DNA from: Paulinella micropora
Taxonomy: Eukaryota > Cercozoa > Imbricatea > Euglyphida
Length of the DNA: 42,261 nucleotides
Direction: 5' to 3'
Assembly (NCBI GenBank): GCA_009731375.1
Contig: BJOX01000128.1
Location: 331,147 to 373,407, forward strand
Shown here piece by piece: positions 18,811 to 27,115 of this stretch (position 1 is the stretch's first letter; each line of letters starts with the position of its first letter). Position numbers and translations under genes: made by a program. A model generated the notes under the pieces. The model saw nothing but the letters and a program-made list of their open reading frames with translations. It did no database searches and had not been told where the DNA came from.

Positions 18811-19455
18811 TCATATTCTCCGTGGCGAGCGTTTCACCCGTGTCTCCAGAATTCTGCGCTGTTCATTTTTCGCCGCCCTTAGCTGCACAAAATCGTTGGC
18901 CAAATTCTGTTGTCGAGGTAGCCGGTATTTTTTTGGGGCAAAATCCGTGATGGTCTTCTTAATCTCCTGGTCCAACCAATTAGCTTCGTTTGCGCCGGAA
19001 CGTACTCTACTACTGCGTGTGGCGCAGCAAGTGCCTAAATCTCGGACGGTAAAGATCGCGAACCAACGGGCGCTCTTGTGCGCAACCCACATTCTACACC
19101 CTTTTATTGGCGAAAGACTGCTGCGTAGAATATTCAGGAATGCTTGTGGGTCCAGTGAATGGTAGTTCTCTTTGACTAGCTTGTAAGTGCCAAGAAATTC
19201 GTTTACTGCGTTTGTATCCTCCTGCGGCCAGTCACTGAAAATTGCAGGATTAAGCTGCTGCACAGAAGGCAGAAGCTTCTTCTTCAGGCCATACAAGAAG
19301 TCTTGGAACCACTCTTGTTTGGAGGCCTGTTGAATGCAATAAACATTGTTTTTTTTTTTCGGAAGAGGAACATGTCCTTTTTTTGGGGGGGGGGGGAAGG
19401 GGGGCGTTTTTAAAATAAGATTACGTGTTCCAAATTTACACACACACACACACAC
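18811..19455 (-). CDS. Hypothetical protein, N-terminus uncertain
   Basis: The credible coding part runs from about 19345 down to 18811 (NNVYCIQQASKQEWFQDF... to ...ETRVKRSPRRI). It is a soluble basic protein with a C-terminal region rich in Arg/Lys and Gln. I recognise no domain. The nominal start at 19455 lies in a CA/GT microsatellite and reads through G- and T-homopolymers (KTPPFPPPPKK...), so the first ~40 residues are doubtful. The true start may be hidden by a frameshift or an upstream exon. It is convergent with the frame-broken gene at 16505-18608. Confidence 0.4.
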   Translation of the reverse strand: MCVCVCKFGTRNLILKTPPFPPPPKKGHVPLPKKKNNVYCIQQASKQEWFQDFLYGLKKKLLPSVQQLNPAIFSDWPQEDTNAVNEFLGTYKLVKENYHSLDPQAFLNILRSSLSPIKGCRMWVAHKSARWFAIFTVRDLGTCCATRSSRVRSGANEANWLDQEIKKTITDFAPKKYRLPRQQNLANDFVQLRAAKNEQRRILETRVKRSPRRI

Positions 19456-19719
19456 AAAGAAGCTTTCCCCACCACCCCCCCCTCTCCCTCTCCCTCGCTT
19501 TTGCCCGCCTAGATTCGTTTGGGGGGGATGCCAGAGCCCCTTTTTATTTCGCTAGATATATACATAGAAGGAAGGGCGGGAAATTTCTTTATCGCGGTGC
19601 GCCAAATTTCCTTCATCTTTCCTCTCTTTTTTTTGCCTTGTTTTTTTTTTGGTTGGTTTTTTTTGGCTGCCGCCCAGCTTCCTTGTTGCCTAGCCAGAAA
19701 GAAAAACAACCAAAAGGTT
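19456..19719. other. Low-complexity 5' region of the F-box/LRR gene
   Basis: It comprises pyrimidine-rich and T-run-rich sequence. G12 plus G6 tracts lie just to the left (19385-19404) in the sense orientation of the gene at 19720. No gene is seen. Confidence 0.5.
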
Positions 19720-21109
19720 ATGTCGTATGTGCAAAACTCGGGAGGCGAGCAAAACGCCGCCAAACGCCAGAAGACACAATCGCACGCCGGCGTCGCACCC
19801 CACGCCGTTCCGTGGCTGTTTCTTGTGCCTCTGGATGTTTGGGCCATGGTCAGGGACCTAGCGGGTGCCCACGAGGCCGCTGTTTGGCACCTCGTGTGCC
19901 AAGATTTCAAGACGGTGGTCACATCGGCTGATTTCTGGGCGGGCTTCCAGCAGCCCGAGTTCCAAACAGATCTTGTTGCGCACCGACAAATACTGTCGGT
20001 ATTTGGCCCCGTTTGCCGAACGACCAGGGAGCCGCTACAGAGTCTTAGCATATGTTGGCTTAGCGCTCGCAGTCAAAAGAAACTAGTGCCGCTGGTCACA
20101 AAGGTAGAGGTGAAAGAGTTAGCGGTCTTGGGCACCACGTGGCCACAGATTCTGCGGGCCTTCTCTAAAGTTCACAGCTTGAACCTGACCGACAACGCCA
20201 ACCTAAACGCGTGTCTGCAGCAGCTGCCGAACGCCCATTTGGTTGCTGTGCTGCGCCTCGAAAACAGTGCAATCTTTGACGGCGACCTGCGGGTGGCACT
20301 GCCGAGGTTTAAAGGGTTGCAACGACTGGTTCTGTCGCGCTGCGCCAACCTGACGGACTCGGCGCTGCCGATGCTAACAGAGCTACGACGGTTAGACTTG
20401 GAAGAATGTCCGCAAATCACCGGCCTGGGACTCCGGGGCCTGCCACTGCTTTTGCCACGCTCAAACACATTATCTTACCGGAGAGGGGGCCCGCGCTGCT
20501 TTTGCCACGCTCAAACACCTAGAGAGCCTGAGCATTTGGGATCTGCCAGAGTCTGGCCTGGGGCTCCTAAAGTCTATAAAAACACTGCGGCATTTAGACC
20601 TACTAGACTGCAGCACAGGCATCACGGGCACGGACCTCGGGGAACTGTCCGCGCTCCCGCTCGAGACCCTCAGGGTTACGCTCACGGGCTGCAGCCGCGA
20701 GTCCTTCAGCAATTTGTTAAGGTTTTCTGGATCATTAGTCGAGCTGAAGCTGTGGAGGTGCAATCTTGCTAGCGAGGACCTACTCCCGCTGACAGGTTGC
20801 CCCAAGCTGAGCACACTGCACCTGATGGAATGCCCGCGGTTCACGGACGTCAGTGTCCTAAACGATTTCCCTGTTCTTTCACATTTAACCCTCCAGAAAT
20901 GCTCGGGCCTACACAGTATAGCCGGACTGCGGAGTTGCCGCCTTTTGCGAGAGCTCGAAATCTATCGCTGCGAAAACATCACTACGCTTGCAGCTTTGCA
21001 GCAATTTCGGGCGCTGCGGAAGCTTCGTCTTGAATTTCAGGCTTATCCGCTACAGGCGATACAAGACTTTCGGGCAAAAAGGCCGGAGGTGCATCTTATT
21101 TCTTATTAA
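19720..21109 (+). CDS. F-box/leucine-rich-repeat protein, interrupted
   Basis: The gene starts at MSYVQNSGGEQNA. An F-box-like segment (WLFLVPLDVWAMVRDLAG...HLVCQDFKTVV...FWAGF) is followed by AMN1/FBXL-type LRRs (LQRLVLSRCANLTDSALPML, LRRLDLEECPQITGLGLRGL). Near 20446-20518 a 23-bp direct repeat (CTGCTTTTGCCACGCTCAAA...) recurs at 50-bp spacing and the frame is lost. LRRs resume in another frame (HLESLSIWDLPESGLGLL, then LVELKLWRCNLASEDLLPL, ending PEVHLISY at 21109). Such proteins usually act as substrate receptors of SCF ubiquitin ligases, which would fit the RING and MYND genes nearby. The break may be real or a local assembly error. Confidence 0.6.
20446..20518 (+). repeat. 23-bp direct repeat at the LRR frame break
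   Basis: CTGCTTTTGCCACGCTCAAACAC occurs at 20446-20468 and 20496-20518. In each copy the LRR-like peptide AFATLKH can be read, but in different frames (offset 50 = 48+2). Removing one unit does not by itself restore the frame, so a second one-base lesion is needed. Confidence 0.85.
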
Positions 21110-21123
21110 ACCACCCGGGGGGG

Positions 21124-21218
21124 NNNNNNNNNNNNNNNNNNNNNNNNNNNNNNNNNNNNNNNNNNNNNNNNNNNNNNNNNNNNNNNNNNNNNNNNNNNNN
21201 NNNNNNNNNNNNNNNNNN
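21124..21218. other. Assembly gap flanked by G-tracts
   Basis: 95 N with G on both sides (21117-21123 and 21219-21243), immediately 3' of the LRR gene. Confidence 0.9.
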
Positions 21219-21352
21219 GGGGGGGGGGGGGGGGGGGGGGGGGCGCGGATGTCAGTTCTGCCAGCAGCCTTAACAAAAACGCCCCGTAGTTCCGCTGTCA
21301 AAAAAGAATCTTTTTTTTCTTGGCCTTTTGGCTATCGGCAGGAACCACAGCT

Positions 21353-21418
21353 ACAAGCGTTACGACGAAAAAAAAGCAGAGCAGGAATTTTTTTTGGTTG
21401 TTTCGTCGTAACGCTTGT
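21353..21418. terminator. Strong hairpin between convergent genes
   Basis: Perfect 18-bp arms (ACAAGCGTTACGACGAAA at 21353-21370, inverse at 21401-21418) enclose a 30-nt A/T-run-containing loop. It lies in the 3' spacer between the LRR gene (+) and the membrane gene (-). A 3'-end or termination role, as for hairpins at transcript ends of some giant viruses, is inferred. It could instead be a small foldback element. Confidence 0.45.
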
Positions 21419-21690
21419 TGCCTACTGGCCGGATACGACCGGCGCGCGCGAGCAACCAAGATGTATCAGAATCTCGCGCCAAAAAGAACAATTTCGCTGC
21501 GCTTTGGCGGCAAAAAAGAAAGAGCACCTGCCTAAATTTGCGGCACCTTTGGGAAGAAGGAAGGTTTTTTTTAATTAAAAGAATAATAAAGTAATTTGAC
21601 GAAACCAGTATTTTTTTTCTTTTCAAACTCACTCTTGCCGGGGAGAGGGGGACGTAGACAAAGAGAGAGAGAGAGAGAGAGATGTTTCTG

Positions 21691-22143
21691 TTACACGTTC
21701 AGACTGTTGGGCTGGGGCAGCACATAGCAGAAGCGGCAGCGGTCCTGGTAGCAGAGGCCCTGAACGATGAGGACAGCAGAGAAGCCTAGGCCGCCCCAGC
21801 GCAGCCAGAGCGGCCAGCCCGCCAGGTATAAGGCTGTACCCAGACCAACGTACAGGAGCCAGTGATGCAGATGGCACCAGAAAAAGCCCGCCTCGTCGTC
21901 AGAGGAAGCCGAGCCCCGCGCGGGCAGCCACGACATGCCGCGCCGGCGTTTAGCCCTGCACAGCCGGGCGCGCAGGCTGCACGGTTTATAGCGTGGGACT
22001 GTGCGCGGCAGCAGCACGAAGAAGAGCAACCACCAGCACAAGGCAGCGCTGAGGCCAACCAAGAACGGCTCGAGCGGCCTTGTGCTGGTGGTTGAGACAG
22101 GGGCGAGAAAAGGGCGGGAGAGCAGGCGACAAGAAAGTCTCAT
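21691..22143 (-). CDS. Small multi-pass membrane protein
   Basis: The 150-residue product starts at MRLSCRLLSRPF; an in-frame Met at 22182 would add 13 residues. Hydrophobic segments are PFLVGLSAALCWWLLFFVLL, WLLYVGLGTALYLAGWPLW and GGLGFSAVLIVQGLCY. A basic loop (RARLCRAKRRRG) and an acidic segment (SASSDDEAG) lie between the first two. The C-terminus has CRFC. No family is recognised. The coding sequence contains an 18-bp perfect inverted repeat (22027-22094). Its upstream region is lost in an N-gap. Confidence 0.5.
   Translation of the reverse strand: MRLSCRLLSRPFLAPVSTTSTRPLEPFLVGLSAALCWWLLFFVLLPRTVPRYKPCSLRARLCRAKRRRGMSWLPARGSASSDDEAGFFWCHLHHWLLYVGLGTALYLAGWPLWLRWGGLGFSAVLIVQGLCYQDRCRFCYVLPQPNSLNV
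22027..22094. repeat. Perfect 18-bp inverted repeat inside a coding region
   Basis: CAACCACCAGCACAAGGC (22027-22044) and its reverse complement (22077-22094) are separated by 32 nt. The arms encode part of the first membrane segment and the preceding STTSTRP stretch of the membrane protein. Confidence 0.9.
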
Positions 22144-22205
22144 GTTTGTGTGTAACAGACTGAGGCAAGGGAGGGGGGGCACAGGCAGAGAATTGGCGAG
22201 AGGGG

Positions 22206-22370
22206 NNNNNNNNNNNNNNNNNNNNNNNNNNNNNNNNNNNNNNNNNNNNNNNNNNNNNNNNNNNNNNNNNNNNNNNNNNNNNNNNNNNNNNNNNNNNNNN
22301 NNNNNNNNNNNNNNNNNNNNNNNNNNNNNNNNNNNNNNNNNNNNNNNNNNNNNNNNNNNNNNNNNNNNNN
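22206..22370. other. Assembly gap
   Basis: 165 N between the small membrane gene (-) and the end of the zinc-ribbon gene (-). Confidence 0.9.
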
Positions 22371-22393
22371 AGGAAGCCAGCCGTAAAACAAAG

Positions 22394-23512
22394 CTACGAG
22401 TCCTGCTTTTTTAGCACGTGGATCTTGACGGGCCCTTGGCAGACCTCGCAGCGCTCCTTTTCCTGGCAGCTATAGTGCGGTGCCTTTTTGGCCAGCGCCT
22501 GGTTGCTGGACACAAACCAAGCAGAGGTCGCAGCAATACAGTGATTTGCGCCCAAGAGCAGGGAGCAACTGTCCGGGGACGGCCACTTGATTGCTAGTGT
22601 ACCCACGCTGTTTTGGGCTGGGTCGAGCACAATGTAATCAGTACCCTTTTGCAGCCCTCCTTTTTCTATACTTTTCCACATGGCGGGCACTGGGTTGGCA
22701 ATCACGTAACGTTCCGCCGGGCCCAAGCACAGGTCCAGCGCGGCGGCCGCGAAACTTTGGAGGGGCAGCGAGAGGCTGGAGTGGGGAGGGGTGCGCCGCC
22801 GCCGCGGCCTAGGCTTGTGTACGCCCGTGTGGTATTGGTAGCGCGCTTGGTCTGGACGACCAAGCGCGCTCGCCGACATGGCGATAAGCACGTCGCTCTC
22901 GCGCTGGGCGCACACTACCCAAACGCTGGGTCCGCCCTGAATACCTTTGCTCAGGCAATCCAGCAAAGTGAGGGGCACTCGCATCTCTGCGTTGGGGAAG
23001 TGAAAGCCCTTGGCCTCAGCCACCTTCAGGAGGTACTCCAGCTTCTCGAGGCCGCCGGCCTTTCCCGGTGGAATTACGACCTTTTGCACGTATTCTCGGT
23101 CACTGCGAACCCAATGGCGCAAGAATGACAGCAGCAGCTTGAAGCGGGCTTCCGGGCCGTCCCTGTTCCACTCTCTTTGGCCTTGCGGGTCCGGCACTTT
23201 TTTGGCTGTGCTAATGTCCCGCACAACGGACGAGTAGTCGTCGGCCATCCAGAACAGATCGACGATCAGAGCCCCCACCTTTTGGTAAGTCCATGCACTC
23301 TGGTCCATCGTGGCGGGCCCGCCCAAAAGATGGAGCAAGCAGCCGGTGAGGAATTCCTCCCACCACTTGTAGCCTAGCGCCGGGCACTCTGTTTGCCTGC
23401 ACGAAGCCGTTGGCTCCAGCCTTTTTTCGCCTTGGCCGACCTGTTCTGCTACCCACAGCACGCCGTGCCGGTCCTGGCAATAGACGGTGCGACAGTGGTG
23501 GCACTGGTGCAT
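22394..23512 (-). CDS. Hypothetical protein with N- and C-terminal zinc-ribbon-like CxxC motifs
   Basis: The 372-residue product starts MHQCHHCRTVYC, a zinc-ribbon-like pair of Cys motifs, and ends with CEVCQGPVKIHVLKK. The central part has a helical region (EARFKLLLSFLRHWVRSDREYV), a Pro/Arg-rich linker (KPRPRRRRTPPHS) and a hydrophobic/aromatic C-terminal domain (YVIANPVPAMWKSIEKGG, ANHCIAATSAWFVSS). I recognise no family. The two terminal CxxC pairs could come together to bind one zinc. The ORF is long and uninterrupted, and codon use is GC-rich like its neighbours. Its upstream region holds a 244-N gap. Confidence 0.55.
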   Translation of the reverse strand: MHQCHHCRTVYCQDRHGVLWVAEQVGQGEKRLEPTASCRQTECPALGYKWWEEFLTGCLLHLLGGPATMDQSAWTYQKVGALIVDLFWMADDYSSVVRDISTAKKVPDPQGQREWNRDGPEARFKLLLSFLRHWVRSDREYVQKVVIPPGKAGGLEKLEYLLKVAEAKGFHFPNAEMRVPLTLLDCLSKGIQGGPSVWVVCAQRESDVLIAMSASALGRPDQARYQYHTGVHKPRPRRRRTPPHSSLSLPLQSFAAAALDLCLGPAERYVIANPVPAMWKSIEKGGLQKGTDYIVLDPAQNSVGTLAIKWPSPDSCSLLLGANHCIAATSAWFVSSNQALAKKAPHYSCQEKERCEVCQGPVKIHVLKKQDS

Positions 23513-23626
23513 GGCAGAACTCCCCCTTTTTTATTAATGTCTGGCCCTTGTTGGGGTGTGCAGGTTTGGCGACTGTCTTGGAGGAAATAGATAAGAACAA
23601 GGGCAGGGAGGGTGCGAGAGAGAAAG

Positions 23627-23870
23627 NNNNNNNNNNNNNNNNNNNNNNNNNNNNNNNNNNNNNNNNNNNNNNNNNNNNNNNNNNNNNNNNNNNNNNNNNN
23701 NNNNNNNNNNNNNNNNNNNNNNNNNNNNNNNNNNNNNNNNNNNNNNNNNNNNNNNNNNNNNNNNNNNNNNNNNNNNNNNNNNNNNNNNNNNNNNNNNNNN
23801 NNNNNNNNNNNNNNNNNNNNNNNNNNNNNNNNNNNNNNNNNNNNNNNNNNNNNNNNNNNNNNNNNNNNNN
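23627..23870. other. Assembly gap and G-rich flank
   Basis: 244 N followed by GA/G-rich sequence and G11-CCTTCCCCCC at 23952-23972. This is the spacer upstream of the zinc-ribbon gene (-) and downstream of the NHL gene (-). No gene is visible. Confidence 0.85.
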
Positions 23871-24022
23871 GGGGGGAGAGAAAGAAAAAATGACTGGCTG
23901 GCGGGGAAAGGAAGGGACTGGCAGAGGAAAGGAGAGAGAAAACAGGCGCGTGGGGGGGGGGGCCTTCCCCCCAAAAAAAGAACTGCCCTTTTTTGTTTCT
24001 CCTTCCTCTTTTGTCGTGGTTG

Positions 24023-25480
24023 CTACTTGTCGCCGCCGCCGCCTGGCGACGTGGTGCTGGCCGCAGGGAACGGTGCCACACGGAAGGCCAGGACGTGGCC
24101 TTGCTCGTAGCCGCTGACGAAGAGCTGGTCCCCGAACGCCGCTAGCGAGGGCGCGCGTTCGAGCCGCGGCCTGAATGCGTACGCGAATTGGCCGGCGGGC
24201 GTGAAGGCCTGGAGGCGCCAGGCGCCCGGGTAATCAGCGACGAACACCAGGCCCTGGCACAACGCCAGGGCGTGGGGCTGGTACAGCGCGCCCGCTTGGG
24301 TGCCCTGCTGCCCCCAGTGCGCGACCAGTCGGCCGTCCTGCGCGCCAAAGGCCTGGACGCGGTGGTTCAGGCTGTCGGCGACCCAGACTTGGTTGTCGGC
24401 GCACGCGAGCCCCGCGGGCGAGTTGAACTGACCGGGGGCGCTGCCCCGCGAGCCCCATTCGCGGAGCAGGCGTTCGGAGCCAGGCGCAGCTGAGACCGAC
24501 AGCGCCCGTACCAAATGCCGTGTGCGGTCGGTCACGAACAGGGTGTCGCCCGCCGCGGCCACGCCACTATCGGCACAGGCGCCGAGGGGGACACTTGCGA
24601 GGGAGCCCTGCGGCCGCAGCCCGCCCTTGAACACGACCAGGCCGCGCGTACCCGAGTCGGTCACGTAGAAGCGGCCGTGGCAAAAAGCCATCGCCACGGG
24701 CCGCAGGCTTTGGCCCAGGACGCGCGGCACGCCCTCTCTGTCGTGGTCCGTCGTCGGGCCGAAGCTCCAGAGATTGCCGCCCCCTTCTTCTATGGCGTAC
24801 AGCAGGGTATTTCCGACGCACAGCGCCGCGGCGCGGCGCACCGTGCCGCCGCGGCCGGGCTGTGGCAGCGCGTAGGTCGCACAAAGCGACGCAAACCCGG
24901 GCGGCCGGGGCTCGACAAACGTCGTGCGCAGCGAGCTGTGGAGCACTCGAGTAGGCTCGAGCCGCGGGCACCAGAGCAACGGCGTGGCGGCCAGCGCCGG
25001 CACAGACACGATCACGCCCTGGGGTAGCACGACTGTGCTGGTTTCGGTGGTCTCGGTGTACGTGACCCTGAGCAGGCGCTGCTGTTCTAGCCGTTCGATC
25101 TCGCGCTCGTGTTGGCCCAGCAGTTGGTTCAGCCTCACGACCTCCGCCTCATTCGGCGCGACAGTCTCGTCGTCGTCGTCCTCGGCGGGGGGCTGGCGCA
25201 GCTTGCACTCCAGCGCCAGCAGGTCCTGCTGCACCAGCCGCACATCCTCGCGCCGTTTCTGCAGTACGTGCGCCGCCGTCGCGCGGGCGTCTTCGGCCCG
25301 CACGCTCAAGTCGTCGGACAGCGTGACACTGGCTAGCCGCAACGAGCCGTCGGCCTCGAGGGTGCCCTGCAGCCGCTTGCCTTGCAGGTCGAACGAGTCG
25401 GAGCGCAAGGCAAGCGGCGCGAACGCGCCAGACAATGACAGCAACAGTTCGCCTTGCGGAGCGGCGGCAGTTGACATCAT
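24023..25480 (-). CDS. NHL-repeat beta-propeller protein with coiled-coil N-terminus
   Basis: The 485-residue product starts MMSTAAAPQG. Residues about 60-145 are charged and helical (VLQKRREDVRLVQQDLLALE..., then LNQLLGQHEREIERLEQQRLL) and probably form a coiled coil. From about 200 on come NHL blades: FYVTDSGTRGLVVF, LFVTDRTRHLVRAL, REWGSRGSAPGQFNSPAGLA, VWVADSLNHRVQAF, VAHWGQQGTQAGAL and VFVADYPGAWRLQAF. The FNSPAGLA...VWVADSLNHRVQ pattern is diagnostic. Coiled coil plus NHL recalls TRIM-NHL proteins, but no RING or B-box is present. Propellers of this type bind RNA or protein partners. A short poly-Gly tail ends the protein. The gene is divergent from the MYND gene at 25694. Confidence 0.8.
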   Translation of the reverse strand: MMSTAAAPQGELLLSLSGAFAPLALRSDSFDLQGKRLQGTLEADGSLRLASVTLSDDLSVRAEDARATAAHVLQKRREDVRLVQQDLLALECKLRQPPAEDDDDETVAPNEAEVVRLNQLLGQHEREIERLEQQRLLRVTYTETTETSTVVLPQGVIVSVPALAATPLLWCPRLEPTRVLHSSLRTTFVEPRPPGFASLCATYALPQPGRGGTVRRAAALCVGNTLLYAIEEGGGNLWSFGPTTDHDREGVPRVLGQSLRPVAMAFCHGRFYVTDSGTRGLVVFKGGLRPQGSLASVPLGACADSGVAAAGDTLFVTDRTRHLVRALSVSAAPGSERLLREWGSRGSAPGQFNSPAGLACADNQVWVADSLNHRVQAFGAQDGRLVAHWGQQGTQAGALYQPHALALCQGLVFVADYPGAWRLQAFTPAGQFAYAFRPRLERAPSLAAFGDQLFVSGYEQGHVLAFRVAPFPAASTTSPGGGGDK

Positions 25481-25568
25481 CAGGAGGGTAGTGCGCCTAG
25501 GTAAAGGCCAAAAAAAACAAAGCTAAACAATACACACACCAAAAAAAAGAAAGGCCTGCCTGCGGGAT

Positions 25569-25683
25569 GGGGGGGGGGGCACTGTCTGAGAAGTTTTTCC
25601 ATTAATGGCCCCCCCCCCCCTTGGTGACTTTGGATGGGGGGGCCGGCCTTTTCTTCGCCATTCTTTCCCCCCCCCCCCCCCCC
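25569..25683. promoter_or_regulatory. Divergent spacer with G-tracts facing each gene
   Basis: C12 at 25609-25620 reads on the minus strand as G12-CCATT, about 130 bp upstream of the NHL start. G7-CCGGCC at 25636-25648 faces the MYND gene on the plus strand. A further G11 (25569-25579) and C17 (25667-25683) border them. The arrangement gives each divergent gene a sense-strand G-tract. Its function is inferred. Confidence 0.35.
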
Positions 25684-25693
25684 NNNNNNNNNN
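25684..25693. other. Gap of 10 N after C17
   Basis: It removes the start codon and probably the first residues of the double-MYND gene. Confidence 0.9.
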
Positions 25694-26875
25694 CGGTGCT
25701 TCAACCTCGAATGCCCTAATAAGGCCCAAGGTCCAGTCCGCAAGTGCGCCCGCTGCCGCTATGCGACGTACTGCAGCCCGCAATGCCAGAAAGAAGACTG
25801 GAAACGGACGCACCGTAAGATTTGCCAACCAGGGTCCAAGTTTATCAAGGAGTACAAACGCGTGCGCGAGTTCGCGCGCCAGGTGTCCCGGGAGCCCCGA
25901 CTGTGGTACGACACCTTGGCGCCCCACGTCCCGGCAGATGCCGACAGCAGGCTGGTGCACCTGAGCTTTGAGCTGGAACGTATGGTGGGTCAGCATATTT
26001 CCGCACAAAAGCTGGCCCAGCCCGAGTCGAAGGTCCTGCGCGATTTCCTCAAGGGCTACCCATTCCCGTCCGATCGTAAGGCGCTGGTCGTAGTGGTCAG
26101 CTCTGCGCTGACGGTCGAGGAGGACCCGCAAAATGTGCACGTGGCCCTGGGCGTGCTGACGCTGACACCACCAGACAGTCCGCCAACAGGCAGTCCACCA
26201 GCAGACGGTCCACCAGACAGTCCAACAGCAGACGGTCCACCAGACAGTCCGCCAACAGGCAATCCAACAGACAGTCCGCCAACAGGCAGTCCAACAGCAG
26301 ACAGTCCGCCAACAGGCAGTCCAACAGCAGACAGTCCACCGCTGGTATACAACCCACCGCCGCTGTGCTGTGCTGCCTGCGGCCGCGCCGAAACCACTAG
26401 ATTGCGCTCCTGTGGCTCGTGCCACGCCAGGCTCTATTGCAACCGGCACTGCCAAAACGCGCACTGGCGCACGGGCCACCGTCAGGAGTGCCAGAGCCCC
26501 GAGCTCAGGCAGGCCGTGCTGCTAGGCACGCCGCAGAGTTATTGGCGACAGCGCCGCCAACGGTTGCTACCACCATTGAACTACCTCACGGTCATACGCC
26601 TCGTCCTGCAGCGCTGCGTGTTGGAGCTGGCGTGCGATCCGACCTTTAGGGACAAAGAAGAGGACACTGGTGACGACACTGATGACTCGCCAATCGGCCA
26701 AGAATTGGGCCAAGCGGCCGAGGACGCGCTCAACGACTGGCTGTCGGCGCGTCGGGCCTGGCTCAAGCTCTGGCCGGGCGACGCGCTGGAGGCCGAGGTG
26801 CGCGCCTGGGTGCCCTGGTTGTTGCAGCCATTCCTGCACATGATGCAAGATTTTTACGACCGGGGCCCGGGCTGA
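25694..26875 (+). CDS. Double MYND zinc-finger protein, 5' end lost in a gap
   Basis: The open frame begins inside a first MYND finger (CFNLEC...KCARC...YCSPQCQKEDWKRTHRKIC). A helical segment and a Pro/Ser/Thr linker with repeated PPTGSPTADS-type units (about 26165-26345) follow. Then comes a second complete MYND finger (CCAACG...LRSCGSCHARLYCNRHCQNAHWRTGHRQEC). The C-terminal ~150 residues are helical with an acidic loop (EEDTGDDTDDS). MYND fingers bind proline-rich peptides and recruit partners, so the protein is probably an adaptor, and the linker could even be an internal ligand. Similar double-MYND architecture recurs at 39081-40232. The start codon is not in the assembly. Confidence 0.8.
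   Translation, partial: RCFNLECPNKAQGPVRKCARCRYATYCSPQCQKEDWKRTHRKICQPGSKFIKEYKRVREFARQVSREPRLWYDTLAPHVPADADSRLVHLSFELERMVGQHISAQKLAQPESKVLRDFLKGYPFPSDRKALVVVVSSALTVEEDPQNVHVALGVLTLTPPDSPPTGSPPADGPPDSPTADGPPDSPPTGNPTDSPPTGSPTADSPPTGSPTADSPPLVYNPPPLCCAACGRAETTRLRSCGSCHARLYCNRHCQNAHWRTGHRQECQSPELRQAVLLGTPQSYWRQRRQRLLPPLNYLTVIRLVLQRCVLELACDPTFRDKEEDTGDDTDDSPIGQELGQAAEDALNDWLSARRAWLKLWPGDALEAEVRAWVPWLLQPFLHMMQDFYDRGPG
26165..26345 (+). repeat. Pro-rich coding microrepeat
   Basis: Imperfect tandem units of about 12-30 nt based on CCAACAGGCAGTCC / CCAACAGCAGACAGTCC encode PPTGSPTADS-like peptides between the two MYND fingers. Confidence 0.8.
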
Positions 26876-27115
26876 CATTTCGCCCCTCTCTCTTGCCTTC
26901 CCCCCCTCCCCCCCACCCCACCCGCTCCTAAGCCTGGGAGGGTGCGAAAGAAGGGGGGAGGGCAGCGGCCAACACTCCCCCCTCTTTGTGAGGCTTCCCC
27001 TCCTTGCAGAAGTTTCAAGGCCCGACGTTTTTCTTTTCTGTTTTAATAAAAGAGCACAACTGGTAAGCTGTTTTTTGTCTTGTCGTTAAGTTGGCAAGAG
27101 TAGAAATATTAAGAA
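26876..27115. other. Spacer with AATAAA and G-tract
   Basis: Pyrimidine-rich 3' flank, then G6-AGGGCAGCGGCC at 26953-26970 in the sense orientation of the next gene, and TTTTAATAAAAG near 27043. No gene. Confidence 0.5.
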
